A DNA stretch of 64,000 nt from Shinella sp. PSBB067 (lineage in GTDB: Bacteria > Pseudomonadota > Alphaproteobacteria > Rhizobiales > Rhizobiaceae): assembly GCF_016839145.1 (NCBI RefSeq), contig NZ_CP069303.1:2542001-2606000 (forward strand). Reading direction: 5' to 3'. The notes beneath the pieces are model-generated. The model was not told the origin of the DNA. It made no database searches and was given only the letters and a program-made list of their open reading frames with translations. The translations under genes and the position numbers were made by a program. Below, piece by piece: positions 30,508-39,836 of the stretch; the stretch's first letter is position 1, and the number at the start of each line of letters is the position of its first letter.

Positions 30508-30565
30508 GTATTTCCGCGCAGCCCCGGGCCTTCCTTGCGCCCTTTCGGGCGCTGCGCGGAAATAC
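30508..30565. repeat. 15-bp perfect inverted repeat downstream of tRNA-Val
   Basis: GTATTTCCGCGCAGC (30508-30522) and GCTGCGCGGAAATAC (30551-30565) are exact reverse complements around 28 bases, which end in a smaller palindrome GCGCCC-TTTC-GGGCGC. It is separate from the tRNA terminator. The rest of the 418-base gap to the permease gene (30566-30853) shows no gene. Confidence 0.7.
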
Positions 30566-30853
30566 ACATATGCCGTGCAGGAAAGAGTTGACGGCGCCGG
30601 GTGTTTTGCTGTCAACTGCCGGTCGGTTCATGCCGCGCAGCGCGCCGCAGATCGGCGCCAAGCCGGTGTAATGCCATCGCAATTGCCCAAGCGGGCGGGA
30701 CGCGGCGTACCATCCCCCTCGCACGATTACCCCGGAAAACCGGAAAGTGTTTATCGCCTGGCTATGCTTGCGGCCTCCCGCCTCGCTCCCAAAGATGGCG
30801 CTCCCCGTTGGAGGACGGGCTTTCGGACGGTCGATGTGATGGGAGGAGGATCC

Positions 30854-32338
30854 ATGAGCGACGCATCCAGCATACACCCGGTGGACGAAAGGCTGCCCGC
30901 AGGCAGGCTTGCGACGCTGGGCATCCAGCACGTACTCGTCATGTATGGCGGCGCCGTCGCGGTTCCGCTCATCGTCGGCCGCGCCCTGCAGCTCAGCCCG
31001 CAGGACGTCGCCTTCCTGATTTCCGCAGACCTCTTCGTCTGCGGCCTCGTCACCATCATCCAGTCGCTCGGCGTCAGCCGCCATGTCGGCATCCGCCTGC
31101 CCGTGATGATGGGCGTCACCTTCGCCTCCGTCGGGCCGATGGTCTCGATGGCGACCATGACGCCGGGCGCCGAAGGGGCGCGCATGATCTTCGGCGCCAT
31201 CATCGGCGCGGGCTTCGTCGCGTTCCTGCTCGCCCCGATCATGGGCCGGCTCCTGCGCTTCTTCCCGCCGGTCGTGACGGGCACGATCATCCTCGTCATC
31301 GGCGTGTCGCTGATGCGCGTGGGCATCAACTGGACCTTCGGCAATCCCTTCGGCCCCACCGCGCCCAAGGTGATCGACCCCGCCCATGCCGAATGGCTGG
31401 CGCAGATGAAGACGCTGGCCGGGACCGGCGGACCGGCCGTTCCGGACGGCCTCGCCCTCGCGCCGACCGTCTCCAATCCCTTCTATGCGGAACCGGCCCA
31501 TATCGCCCTCTCCGCCCTGGTGCTCATCTCCATCCTGGTCATCGCACGCTTCGGCCGCGGCCTCATCAGCAACATCGCCGTCCTGAGCGGCGTCGTGATC
31601 GGCTGCATCGCCGCGGCCGTGCTCGGCATGATGCATTTCGACCGCGTGGCGGACGCCGGCTGGTTCGCGGTCGTCACGCCGCTGCGCTTCGGCATGCCGA
31701 TCTTCGATCCGGTCCTCATCGCCACGATGACGCTCGTGATGATCGTGGTGATGATCGAATCGACCGGCATGTTCCTCGCCCTCGGCGAGATCACCGGCAA
31801 GACCATCTCGCAGCAGAACCTCACGGCCGGCCTTCGCGTCGACGGCATCGGCACGATGATCGGCGGTCTCTTCAACACCTTCCCCTATACGAGCTTCTCG
31901 CAGAATGTCGGCCTCGTCGGGGTGACGGGCGTCAAGAGCCGTTATGTCTGCGTGGCGGCCGGCATCATCATGATCGTGCTCGGCCTCATCCCGAAGATGG
32001 GTGCGCTGGTGGAGGCGGTGCCGACCTTCGTTCTCGGCGGCGCTGGCCTCGTGATGTTCGGCATGGTCGCGGCAACGGGCGTGCGCATCCTCGCCACGGT
32101 CGACTTCAAGACCTCGCGCAACAACCTCTTCGTGGTCGCCGTCTCGGTCGGCTTCGGCCTCATCCCGCTGCTGGCGCCGAACTACCTGATGTGGATGCCG
32201 CACGCGATCCACCCGATCATCGAATCGGGCATCGTGCTCGCCTCCATCGCGGCCGTCATCCTGAATGCCTTCTTCAACGGCATCCGCTTCGAGCAGTCCG
32301 CCGCGATCGACGCCGCGCGCCTCGCCGACAGCCACTAG
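30854..32338 (+). CDS. NCS2-family uracil/xanthine permease
   Basis: A 494-residue integral membrane symporter with about 12-14 hydrophobic segments that should import a purine or pyrimidine base with H+ or Na+. Family signatures are VLVMYGGAVAVPLIVG in the first segment, MIESTGMFLALGE, and the NCS2 motif QNVGLVGVTGVKSRYV. Overall pattern favours the xanthine/urate branch over UraA, but substrate is not decided by sequence. ATG 30854 follows GGGAGGAGGATCC, a very strong ribosome site; upstream in-frame codons are non-coding. A dispersed repeat begins at the stop codon. Confidence 0.9.
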   Translation: MSDASSIHPVDERLPAGRLATLGIQHVLVMYGGAVAVPLIVGRALQLSPQDVAFLISADLFVCGLVTIIQSLGVSRHVGIRLPVMMGVTFASVGPMVSMATMTPGAEGARMIFGAIIGAGFVAFLLAPIMGRLLRFFPPVVTGTIILVIGVSLMRVGINWTFGNPFGPTAPKVIDPAHAEWLAQMKTLAGTGGPAVPDGLALAPTVSNPFYAEPAHIALSALVLISILVIARFGRGLISNIAVLSGVVIGCIAAAVLGMMHFDRVADAGWFAVVTPLRFGMPIFDPVLIATMTLVMIVVMIESTGMFLALGEITGKTISQQNLTAGLRVDGIGTMIGGLFNTFPYTSFSQNVGLVGVTGVKSRYVCVAAGIIMIVLGLIPKMGALVEAVPTFVLGGAGLVMFGMVAATGVRILATVDFKTSRNNLFVVAVSVGFGLIPLLAPNYLMWMPHAIHPIIESGIVLASIAAVILNAFFNGIRFEQSAAIDAARLADSH

Positions 32339-32438
32339 AGCAATTCCAGCAAAAGTGCGCAGCGGTTTTGCGTCCGGAATTGCGTAGAAACAAAAGGATG
32401 GAGCGTTTTCGCGATTCGAAGAAAAGCGGAAATGCTCT
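32337..32438. repeat. Dispersed rhizobial palindromic repeat, copy 1 (RIME-like)
   Basis: About 102 bp with two palindromes. The first is GCAATTCC...GCAAAA with TTTTGC...GGAATTGC around GTGCGCAGCGG. The second is GAGCGTTTTCGC with GCGGAAATGCTC. The core AAAGTGCGCAGCGGTTTTGCGTCCGGAATTGC recurs at 44983-45008 and, diverged, at 61081-61112. Size and two-palindrome layout resemble the RIME1 elements of Rhizobium. Confidence 0.8.
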
Positions 32439-32461
32439 GGAAGGCAGCGCCCGAAAAACAG

Positions 32462-32494
32462 AAAGCCGGCCCGTTCGCACGGGCCGGCTTTTCT
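32462..32494. terminator. Bidirectional terminator between the permease and small lipoprotein genes
   Basis: Perfect 12-bp stem AAAGCCGGCCCG / CGGGCCGGCTTT with TTCGCA loop. T-rich sequence follows on the plus strand (TTCTTTC) and on the minus strand (CTGTTTTTC). Confidence 0.82.
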
Positions 32495-32512
32495 TTCGGC
32501 AGGGCCGATCGA

Positions 32513-32647
32513 TCAGTTCAGCGGAACGCGAACGCCGCCGGTTTCCGCCGGGCGGGCATAGGTCGTGTTGTCGGCCGCCGTGGTGCTGCAACCGGCAAGC
32601 GCCAGAACCGCGAGCGCGGCAACGATGAAACCCGTGATGGGGCGCAT
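32513..32647 (-). CDS. Small exported lipoprotein, 44 residues
   Basis: A tiny gene below common length cut-offs. The product begins MRPITGFIVAALAVLALAGC: two-residue basic start, hydrophobic core and lipobox LAGC with Cys20 as the lipidated residue. The mature peptide is only 25 residues (STTAADNTTYARP, then GGVRVPLN). ATG 32647 is preceded by AAAGGAGAGGACC, an excellent ribosome site, and a terminator follows 19 bases after the stop. Such mini-lipoproteins are common in rhizobia; function unknown. Confidence 0.82.
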   Translation of the reverse strand: MRPITGFIVAALAVLALAGCSTTAADNTTYARPAETGGVRVPLN

Positions 32648-32757
32648 GGTCCTCTCCTTTGTGACGTGCCCCTATCACATAGGGGCTTGCGGTGATTCCG
32701 TCCACCGGGGCGCAAGCCGAAAAGCCCGGCACGAATCCCGGCCTGGCCGAAAGGGTT

Positions 32758-33906
32758 TCACCACTCGGCGACGCTGCCATCCTCGTGGCGCCAGACGGGA
32801 TTGCGCCAGCGATGGCCTTCCTTGGCCCGCTCGATGACATAGGCCTCGTCCACCGCGACGCCGAGCCCCGGCCCCTGCGGGATCGACACGAAGCCGTCCG
32901 CATAGTGGAACACCTCCTTGTTGGAGATGTAGTCGAGGATGTCGTTGCCCTTGTTGTAATGGATGCCGAGGCTCTGCTCCTGGATGAAGGCATTGTGGGA
33001 GACGGCATCCACCTGCAGGCAGGCGGCGAGCGCAATCGGCCCCAGCGGGCAATGCGGCGCCAGCGCCACGTCATAGGCTTCCGCCATCGCCGCGATCTTG
33101 CGGCATTCCGTGATGCCGCCGGCATGCGACAGGTCCGGCTGGAGGATATCGACATAGCCGTCCGAAAGGACCGACTTGAAGTCCCAGCGCGAGAACAGCC
33201 GCTCCCCGAGCGCGATCGGCGTCGAGCAATGGTTGGCGATCTCCTTCAGCGCCTCGCGGTTCTCCGAGAGCACCGGCTCCTCGATGAACATCAGGTTGTA
33301 GGGCTGGAGTTCCCTGGCGAGCACTTTGGCCATCGGCCGGTGCACGCGCCCGTGGAAATCGACGCCGATGCCGATATGCGGGCCGATGGCCTCGCGGATG
33401 ATGGCGATGGTCTCCACCGCCTTCTCCACCTTCTCCCAGGTGTCGACGATCTGCATTTCCTCGCAGCCGTTGAGCTTGATCGCCTTGAAGCCGCGGGCGA
33501 CGACCTCGCGGGCATTGTTGGCGACATCGGACGGCCGGTCGCCGCCGATCCACGAATAGACCTTGATCCTGTCGCGCACCTGCCCGCCGAGCAGGGCATG
33601 GATCGGCTGGCCATAGGCCTTGCCCTTGATGTCCCAGAGCGCCTGGTCGATGCCGGCGAGCGCCGACATGTGCACGGCGCCGCCCCGATAGAAGCCGCCG
33701 CGATACATGACCTGCCAGTGATCCTCGATCAGCAGCGGGTCCTTGCCGATGAGATAGTCGGAAAGCTCGTGCACCGCCGCCTCCACGGTCAGCGCGCGTC
33801 CTTCCACCACCGGCTCGCCCCAGCCGACGATCCCCTCGTCCGTCTCCACCTTCAGGAACAGCCACCGCGGCGGCACGATATAGGTCGTCAGCTTCGTGAT
33901 CTTCAT
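32758..33906 (-). CDS. dgoD: D-galactonate dehydratase
   Basis: A 382-residue enolase-superfamily enzyme that dehydrates D-galactonate to 2-keto-3-deoxygalactonate. Numbering is colinear with E. coli DgoD: metal ligands Asp183, Glu209 and Glu235, acid/base His185 in DFHGRVH, and His285 in [13 protein letters not shown] are all in place, and the length is identical. The C-terminal [11 protein letters not shown] is also conserved. ATG 33906 (MKITKLTTY) is chosen by that alignment; the ribosome site is weak (AGGGAAG). It lies 49 bases downstream of a FadR-type regulator in the same direction. The kinase and aldolase of the pathway are not in the window. Confidence 0.93.
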   Translation of the reverse strand: MKITKLTTYIVPPRWLFLKVETDEGIVGWGEPVVEGRALTVEAAVHELSDYLIGKDPLLIEDHWQVMYRGGFYRGGAVHMSALAGIDQALWDIKGKAYGQPIHALLGGQVRDRIKVYSWIGGDRPSDVANNAREVVARGFKAIKLNGCEEMQIVDTWEKVEKAVETIAIIREAIGPHIGIGVDFHGRVHRPMAKVLARELQPYNLMFIEEPVLSENREALKEIANHCSTPIALGERLFSRWDFKSVLSDGYVDILQPDLSHAGGITECRKIAAMAEAYDVALAPHCPLGPIALAACLQVDAVSHNAFIQEQSLGIHYNKGNDILDYISNKEVFHYADGFVSIPQGPGLGVAVDEAYVIERAKEGHRWRNPVWRHEDGSVAEW

Positions 33907-33955
33907 GGAGTTTGCTTCCCTTGTGAGGTCATGCCCGGTCGCCCCGCGCAATTCG

Positions 33956-34732
33956 TCAGGTGCCGCCGGTCCTGTTCATCAGGCCGGAAAGGTCGCGCGC
34001 GGCAAGATCCAGGATGCTGCGCGAGCATGCTTGCGCCCGCGCCCCGTCGCGCAGGCGCAGCGCATCGACGAGTTCCCGGTGCACACCCAGCGCCTCCTCG
34101 CGCCGCGGCGAGGCGCTGTTGGAGGCATGCAGCGCATGGGAGAGCGCGGCATGGATGATGGAGGAAAGCTGGTGGAAGACCTTGTTGTGGCTCGCCCTCA
34201 GAAGCGTCTCGTGGAAGCGGGTGTCCGCGGCGGTGAAGGCCTCCAGGTCGCCCTGCGCCGCGTGCATCTCGTCGCAGGCGCGCTCGAGGTCCGCGATCTC
34301 CTGTGTCGTGGCGCGCGCGGCGGCGAGAAAGGCAGCCGCGGGCTCGACGGTGCGCCGCGCCTCGAGGATCGAGCCGAGCAGTTCCGCCGAAAACACGTCC
34401 GGGCCCATCCATTCGAGGATCTGCGCGTCGAGGACGTTCCACTCGGAGCGGTCCGAGACGAGCGTGCCGACGCGCGGGCGGCCGCGCACGAGCCCCTTGG
34501 TCTCCAGCACCTTCAGCGATTCGCGGATGACCGTGCGGCTGACATCATAGGTCTCGCACAAGTCGCTTTCGCGCGGCAGGGCCGTTCCCGGCGGAAAGCG
34601 CCCGCCGCAGATGTCGGCGCCGATGGCGGCCGTCACGTTGTGGCGCACGCGCGGGCGGCGCGACAACGACCGGTGTGCCTGCCTTTTCGCCCTGTCCGCC
34701 ACGCCAGTTCCACCACCCGGATGATTCATCAT
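33956..34732 (-). CDS. FadR-family (GntR superfamily) transcriptional regulator
   Basis: About 258 residues. An N-terminal winged helix ([52 protein letters not shown]) is followed by a helical FCD ligand-binding domain with [29 protein letters not shown] and [13 protein letters not shown]. It likely senses a sugar acid and represses dgoD and the divergent dehydratase. The start is uncertain: two ATGs at 34732 and 34729 without a ribosome site; an ATG at 34747 or a GTG further in are alternatives. The role parallels E. coli DgoR. Confidence 0.82.
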   Translation of the reverse strand: MMNHPGGGTGVADRAKRQAHRSLSRRPRVRHNVTAAIGADICGGRFPPGTALPRESDLCETYDVSRTVIRESLKVLETKGLVRGRPRVGTLVSDRSEWNVLDAQILEWMGPDVFSAELLGSILEARRTVEPAAAFLAAARATTQEIADLERACDEMHAAQGDLEAFTAADTRFHETLLRASHNKVFHQLSSIIHAALSHALHASNSASPRREEALGVHRELVDALRLRDGARAQACSRSILDLAARDLSGLMNRTGGT

Positions 34733-34779
34733 ACAAATAATTTTCAATTATATGACATATCAAGGGCGGACACCACGGC
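34729..34779. promoter_or_regulatory. AT-rich operator-like region between the regulator and the dehydratase gene
   Basis: ATCATACAAAT and, 11 bases on, ATATGACATAT form a loose inverted pair (TCATA / TATGA) in an AT-rich tract unlike the surrounding GC-rich DNA. The position between divergent genes suggests a binding site for the adjacent FadR-type regulator. This is inference from symmetry and place. Confidence 0.4.
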
Positions 34780-34811
34780 CTTGCATTTCCAGGCGAACAT
34801 AATTCGCAATA

Positions 34812-34840
34812 TTGACTTATGCCGACAAAGTGCATAATGC
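34812..34840 (+). promoter_or_regulatory. Sigma-70-type promoter of the UxaA/GarD-type dehydratase gene
   Basis: TTGACT at 34812-34817, a 17-base spacer and TAATGC at 34835-34840. The expected start near 34847 leaves a leader of about 20 bases with GCAGGAG before ATG 34866. Confidence 0.6.
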
Positions 34841-34865
34841 GCCGGTCCCAATCGCAGGAGCCGCC

Positions 34866-36395
34866 ATGCTTGCCGATCTGCCCGCCGTGCTCGTCCTCAA
34901 CCCGAAAGACAATGTCGGCGTGGTTCCCGCCAATGTCGATGCGGGCCGGACGCTGGTGAGCGGCGTTGCCGCCGCCGAGCGCATTCCGCGCGGCCACAAG
35001 GTCGCCATCGCGCCCATCGCGGAAGGCGCCCCGGTCCTGAAATACGGCCAGATCATCGGCTATGCGACGCGGGCAATCCGCCCCGGCGAGCATGTGCACC
35101 TGCAGAACCTCGCCATTCTCGACGTCGCGCTGAAGCATGAATTCTGCGTCGACAACGCCCCGCCCGTCATGGTGCCGGAGGCCGAGCGCCGCACCTTCGA
35201 GGGCTATGACCGCGGCAACGGGCGCATCGGCACGCGCAACTATATCGGCATCCTTTCGACGGTGAACTGTTCCGCCACCGTCTCGCGCTACGTGGCGGAG
35301 CACTATGCCCGCCGGTTCCGCGAGACGGGCCACGACAATATCGACGGCGTGGTGGCGCTGACCTATGGCGGCGGCTGCGCGCTGAACCTGAAATCCGAGG
35401 GCGGACGCATCCTCACCCGCACCTTCAAGGGCTATGCCCGCAACCCCAATTTCGGCGGCATCCTGATGGTCGGCCTCGGCTGCGAGACCTTCCAGTATGG
35501 CCCGCTCGTCGAGGAGGCGGGGCTGGAGGAAGGCAGGACCTTCCGCACCATGATGATCCAGAACCACGGCGGCACGCGCAGGACCATCGAGGCGGCCTGC
35601 GAGATGATCGACGACATGCTGCCGGATGTCGGCCGCATCCGCCGCGCCGTGCTGCCGCTTTCCGGCATCAAGCTGGCGCTGGAATGCGGCGGCTCGGACG
35701 GCTATTCCGGCATCTCCGCCAACCCCGCCCTCGGCATCGCCTCCGACCTTCTGGTGAAGCAGGGTGCGACGACCGTGCTCTCCGAGACGCCCGAGATCTA
35801 CGGCGCCGAACATCTCCTCACCCGCAGGGCCGCCCGGCCGGAGGTCGCGGAGAAGCTGCTGTCGCGCATCGACTGGTGGCGGGACTATACGGCGAAGAAC
35901 GATGCCGAACTCAACAACAACCCCTCGCACGGCAACAAGGCCGGGGGGCTGACGACCATCCTCGAAAAGTCGCTCGGCGCGGTCGCCAAGGGCGGCTCCA
36001 TGCCGCTCAACGCCGTCTACGAATATGCCGAAGAGGTGACGGAGCCGGGCTTCGTCTTCATGGACACGCCCGGCTACGACCCGGCTGCCGTGACCGGCCA
36101 GATCGCCGGCGGCTGCAACCTCGTCGCCTTCACCACGGGCCGCGGCTCCGTCTCCGGCTACAAGCCCGCGCCCTGCATCAAGATCGCCACCAACACGCCC
36201 ATGTACGAGCACATCCGGGAGGACATGGACATCAACTGCGGCACCATCGTCGACGGCACCGAGACCATCGAGGAAGCCGGCCGCCGCATCTTCGAATTCG
36301 TCATCGAGACCGCCTCCGGCCGCAAGACGGCAAGCGAGGCCTTCGATTACGGCGACAACGAGTTCGTGCCCTGGCAGGTCGGCGCGATCACCTGA
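34866..36395 (+). CDS. Altronate/galactarate dehydratase (UxaA/GarD family)
   Basis: A 509-residue iron-dependent dehydratase for a hexonate or hexarate. An N-terminal SAF-like domain (to about residue 85, with HKVAIAPIAEGAPVLKYGQIIGYA) is joined to the large catalytic domain, which has GRIGTRNYIGILSTVNCSA, PNFGGILMVGLGCE, LECGGSDGYSGISANP and NPSHGNKAGG. UxaA (D-altronate) and GarD (D-galactarate) are both near in length. It is divergent from the DgoD-regulator pair, so it probably serves a related acid such as galactarate or altronate. GCAGGAG precedes the ATG. Its stop abuts the stop of the minus-strand VOC gene. Confidence 0.87.
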   Translation: MLADLPAVLVLNPKDNVGVVPANVDAGRTLVSGVAAAERIPRGHKVAIAPIAEGAPVLKYGQIIGYATRAIRPGEHVHLQNLAILDVALKHEFCVDNAPPVMVPEAERRTFEGYDRGNGRIGTRNYIGILSTVNCSATVSRYVAEHYARRFRETGHDNIDGVVALTYGGGCALNLKSEGGRILTRTFKGYARNPNFGGILMVGLGCETFQYGPLVEEAGLEEGRTFRTMMIQNHGGTRRTIEAACEMIDDMLPDVGRIRRAVLPLSGIKLALECGGSDGYSGISANPALGIASDLLVKQGATTVLSETPEIYGAEHLLTRRAARPEVAEKLLSRIDWWRDYTAKNDAELNNNPSHGNKAGGLTTILEKSLGAVAKGGSMPLNAVYEYAEEVTEPGFVFMDTPGYDPAAVTGQIAGGCNLVAFTTGRGSVSGYKPAPCIKIATNTPMYEHIREDMDINCGTIVDGTETIEEAGRRIFEFVIETASGRKTASEAFDYGDNEFVPWQVGAIT

Positions 36396-36749
36396 TCAGC
36401 CCGTGTGCATGAGGATGTTGACCAGCGTGCCGGCCGGATCGCGCACGAAGAAGCGCCGCACGCCCCATGGCTCGTCCGCCGGCCCGTATTCGATCGGATA
36501 GCCGCCCTTCACGACGGCCGCATGAACCGCCTCCAGATCGTCCACCTCGATGGAGAGGCCGGGCACCGGCGTTCCCGAACCGCCCTCGGTGGCGAAGCTC
36601 ACCTGCAAGGGCATGGTGCCATCGGTGCCATAGGTGACGATCCAGCCGTGGTCCATCAGGAGGTCCAGCCCGAGCACCTCCCGGTAGAAGCCCGCGACGG
36701 CGGCCGGATCGGCCGTCTCGACATTGGCGACGATACGCCTGACCTTCAT
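36396..36749 (-). CDS. VOC-family protein (glyoxalase/dioxygenase fold)
   Basis: A 117-residue single-domain vicinal-oxygen-chelate protein. Paired beta-alpha-beta-beta-beta modules are seen from MKVRRIVANVETADPAAVAGFYREVLGLDLL to VRDPAGTLVNILMHTG, with PWGVRRFFVRDP as the typical second-module strand. Substrate is unknown. ATG 36749 follows GAGGAGGTTGCC, which itself spans the end of the upstream GntR gene, so the two genes form an operon and are probably translationally coupled. Stops of this gene and of the dehydratase gene touch with no gap. Confidence 0.83.
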   Translation of the reverse strand: MKVRRIVANVETADPAAVAGFYREVLGLDLLMDHGWIVTYGTDGTMPLQVSFATEGGSGTPVPGLSIEVDDLEAVHAAVVKGGYPIEYGPADEPWGVRRFFVRDPAGTLVNILMHTG

Positions 36750-36759
36750 GGCAACCTCC

Positions 36760-37785
36760 TCAGCGCGCGACGGGCATGGCATAGGCCGGCATGTCCGGCC
36801 GGTGCGCGGCGCGCAGTTCCGCGACACGTCCGATGACCTTTGGAAGGGACATGACGATATGATGGCGCAGCGTCTCGGCCGCCCGCGCGCCGTCGTCGAC
36901 GTCGAGCGCCCGGAACACCGCCAGATGCTCGGCGATGAAGGGCTCGTCGGCCGGCATGCGGTGCGAGACGCCGATGATGTGCTTGCTGACATTGAGCATG
37001 AAGCGGGCGCGGCGCAGGGCGATCAGCAGTTCCCGGTTCGGGCAGTAGCCGAGGCAGGTGATGTGGAGATCCGTTTCGAGATCGTCCATCGCCTCGACGG
37101 AAAGGTCCGGATAAACCGCCAGCGCCTCCTCCAGCCGCTCCGTCATCGCCCTGCGCCCGGCAGCCGGCAGGAAGGGCGCGGCGCGCACCAGCGCCAGCGG
37201 CTCCAGCGAGACGCGGATATCGTGCAGGTCGCGCATGCGCTGCTCGTCGAGCGGCACCAGCGTCCAGCGCATGCGCTCGTCCTTCTCGACGATGCCGAGC
37301 GCTTCCAGCCGGGTCAGCGCATCGCGCGCCACCTGCCGGCCGACGCCGCGCGCCCGCGCCAACTCCACCTCGTTGATCCGGTGGCGGCCGAAGACGGAAA
37401 GATGCACCATCTCCCGCTCAAGGCTCTCGTAGATCGCCTCCCAGCCCGGCGCCTTGCGCAGGGCGGGCGCCTCCTCGCCGAGGCCGAGCATCTCCGCCGT
37501 CAGCGCCACGCGCTTCGGCCCGCCGCGCCCCTGCCCCACGAGGAAGCCCCGCCCGTCGAAGCGCCGGATCGCCCCGGCCTCCTCCAGCAGCGCGAAGGCC
37601 TGGCGAACCGGCGTTCGCGTCGAGGCGAAGAGACCGGCGACCGGCCCTTCCAGCAAAAGCGCGCCCCGCGGCAGCCGCCCGGAGGCGATGGCCTCCGCCA
37701 GCACGTCGCGGATGCGCAGGTAGAGCGGGCTCTTGTCGAACCCCGCCTCCGCCTCTTCCGCCAAAACCTGTGCCATGCCGTTCAT
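36760..37785 (-). CDS. GntR-family regulator with two winged-helix domains
   Basis: About 341 residues. The first winged helix (about residues 20-90) reads SPLYLRIRDVLAEAIASGRL and TRTPVRQAFALLEEAGAI. A second (about 110-180) reads YESLEREMVHLSVFGRHRI and VGRQVARDALTRLEALGIV. An FCD-like helical domain follows with DLHDIRVSLEPLALVRAA and EPFIAEHLAVFRALDV. Ordinary FadR/GntR proteins have one winged helix, so this is unusual. The start is uncertain: ATGs at 37797, 37785 and 37776 lack ribosome sites. It is co-transcribed with the VOC gene and may control it, and perhaps ilvD across the divergent gap. Confidence 0.78.
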   Translation of the reverse strand: MNGMAQVLAEEAEAGFDKSPLYLRIRDVLAEAIASGRLPRGALLLEGPVAGLFASTRTPVRQAFALLEEAGAIRRFDGRGFLVGQGRGGPKRVALTAEMLGLGEEAPALRKAPGWEAIYESLEREMVHLSVFGRHRINEVELARARGVGRQVARDALTRLEALGIVEKDERMRWTLVPLDEQRMRDLHDIRVSLEPLALVRAAPFLPAAGRRAMTERLEEALAVYPDLSVEAMDDLETDLHITCLGYCPNRELLIALRRARFMLNVSKHIIGVSHRMPADEPFIAEHLAVFRALDVDDGARAAETLRHHIVMSLPKVIGRVAELRAAHRPDMPAYAMPVAR

Positions 37786-37990
37786 GGCGCGGACCATGGC
37801 ACGAATGAACTATGCCGACAACGGTCATGTCTGCCCGTCCGGACCGGCAAGGAAATTGCGCCGCGCCGCCAAAAAATCTCCATTCCTTTCGTGACGCGGG
37901 GGGCGTTTTGCGTTAGGGAACCTTGCTGAGGCTCGCAATCCGGCCCTTCAGGGCCCATATGCAAGCCGCGTCCATCTCGAGGAATTGACC

Positions 37991-39826
37991 ATGCCCGCAT
38001 ATCGCTCCCGAACCACCACCCACGGCCGCAACATGGCCGGTGCCCGCGGCCTCTGGCGCGCGACCGGCATGAAGGACTCGGATTTCGGAAAGCCGATTAT
38101 CGCGGTGGTGAACTCCTTCACCCAGTTCGTCCCCGGCCACGTGCACCTCAAGGACCTCGGCCAGCTCGTCGCGCGCGAGATCGAGGCTGCTGGCGGCGTC
38201 GCCAAGGAATTCAACACGATCGCCGTCGACGACGGCATCGCCATGGGCCATGACGGCATGCTCTATTCGCTGCCGAGCCGCGAGATCATCGCCGACTCGG
38301 TCGAATACATGGTCAACGCGCATTGCGCCGACGCCATGGTCTGCATCTCCAACTGCGACAAGATCACCCCCGGCATGCTGAATGCCGCCATGCGCCTCAA
38401 CATCCCCGCCGTCTTCGTCTCGGGCGGCCCGATGGAGGCCGGCAAGGTCGTTCTCCACGGCAAGACCCATGCGCTAGACCTCGTCGACGCCATGGTCGCC
38501 GCCGCCGACGACAGCATCTCCGACGACGACGTCAAGGCCATCGAGCGCTCCGCCTGCCCGACCTGCGGCTCCTGCTCCGGCATGTTCACGGCCAACTCGA
38601 TGAACTGTCTGACCGAAGCCCTCGGCCTGTCGCTACCCGGCAACGGCTCGACGCTGGCAACCCATGCCGACCGCAAGCGCCTCTTCGTCGAGGCCGGCCA
38701 CCTGATCGTCGATCTCGCCCGCCGCTACTACGAGCAGAACGACGAAAGCATCCTGCCGCGCTCGGTCGCCAACAAGAAGGCCTTCGAGAACGCCATGTCG
38801 CTCGACATCGCCATGGGCGGCTCGACCAACACGGTGCTGCACATCCTCGCCGCCGCCTATGAAGGCGGCATCGATTTCGACCTCGACGACATCGACCAGC
38901 TGTCGCGCAGGGTGCCGTGCCTCTCCAAGGTCGCGCCCGCTAAGCAGGACGTGCACATGGAAGACGTGCACCGCGCCGGCGGCATCATGCGCATCCTCGG
39001 CGAACTCGACCGCGGCGGCCTGCTCCACCGCGACACGCCGACCGTGCACGCCGAGACGCTGGGCGACGCCATCGACCGCTGGGACATCACCCGCACCAGC
39101 AGCGAGACCGTGCGCACCTTCTTCCGCGCAGCGCCGGGCGGTATCCCGACCCAGGTCGCCTTCAGCCAGGAAGCGCGCTGGGACGAGCTCGACACCGACG
39201 GCGAAAAGGGCGTCATCCGCTCCGTCGAGCATCCCTTCTCCAAGGACGGCGGCCTTGCCGTCCTCTCCGGTAACATCGCGCTGGACGGCTGCATCGTGAA
39301 GACGGCCGGCGTCGATGAATCGATCCTGAAGTTCTCCGGTCCGGCCGTCGTCTTCGAAAGCCAGGACGCGGCCGTCAAGGGCATCCTCGGCGGCGAGGTG
39401 AAGGCCGGCGACGTCGTCGTCATTCGCTACGAAGGCCCGAAGGGTGGCCCGGGCATGCAGGAAATGCTCTATCCAACGAGCTACCTGAAGTCGAAGGGCC
39501 TCGGCAAGGCCTGCGCGCTCATCACCGACGGCCGCTTCTCCGGCGGCACCTCGGGCCTTTCCATCGGCCACGCCTCGCCGGAAGCGGCGCAGGGCGGCGC
39601 CATCGGCCTCGTGCGCCAGGGCGACCTCATCGAGATCGACATCCCCAATCGCACGATCAACCTTGCGGTTTCGCAAGAGGAACTCGCCGTCCGCCGCGCC
39701 GAGCAGGACAGGCTCGGCTGGAAGCCGGCCGCTCCCCGCAGACGCAACGTCACGACGGCGCTGAAGGCCTATGCCGCCTTCGCCGCCAGCGCCGACAAGG
39801 GCGCCGTGCGCATCCTGCCGGAATAA
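37991..39826 (+). CDS. ilvD: Dihydroxy-acid dehydratase
   Basis: A 611-residue iron-sulfur enzyme of branched-chain amino acid synthesis that converts dihydroxy-isovalerate and dihydroxy-methylvalerate to 2-oxo acids. Cysteine motifs [12 protein letters not shown] and [18 protein letters not shown] hold the cluster. The substrate-binding region GGSTNTVLH and the C-terminal [20 protein letters not shown] are intact, and length matches the long form of E. coli. GAGGAAT precedes ATG 37991. Sugar-acid dehydratases share this fold, but the motifs and length favour IlvD. A hairpin follows the stop. Confidence 0.95.
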   Translation: MPAYRSRTTTHGRNMAGARGLWRATGMKDSDFGKPIIAVVNSFTQFVPGHVHLKDLGQLVAREIEAAGGVAKEFNTIAVDDGIAMGHDGMLYSLPSREIIADSVEYMVNAHCADAMVCISNCDKITPGMLNAAMRLNIPAVFVSGGPMEAGKVVLHGKTHALDLVDAMVAAADDSISDDDVKAIERSACPTCGSCSGMFTANSMNCLTEALGLSLPGNGSTLATHADRKRLFVEAGHLIVDLARRYYEQNDESILPRSVANKKAFENAMSLDIAMGGSTNTVLHILAAAYEGGIDFDLDDIDQLSRRVPCLSKVAPAKQDVHMEDVHRAGGIMRILGELDRGGLLHRDTPTVHAETLGDAIDRWDITRTSSETVRTFFRAAPGGIPTQVAFSQEARWDELDTDGEKGVIRSVEHPFSKDGGLAVLSGNIALDGCIVKTAGVDESILKFSGPAVVFESQDAAVKGILGGEVKAGDVVVIRYEGPKGGPGMQEMLYPTSYLKSKGLGKACALITDGRFSGGTSGLSIGHASPEAAQGGAIGLVRQGDLIEIDIPNRTINLAVSQEELAVRRAEQDRLGWKPAAPRRRNVTTALKAYAAFAASADKGAVRILPE

Positions 39827-39836
39827 GCGATCCGCC

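Noticed and set aside
30494..30853. Upstream extension of the NCS2 permease frame
   Set aside because: It runs through the inverted repeat downstream of tRNA-Val, while ATG 30854 has GGGAGGAGGA immediately before it and starts the conserved protein.
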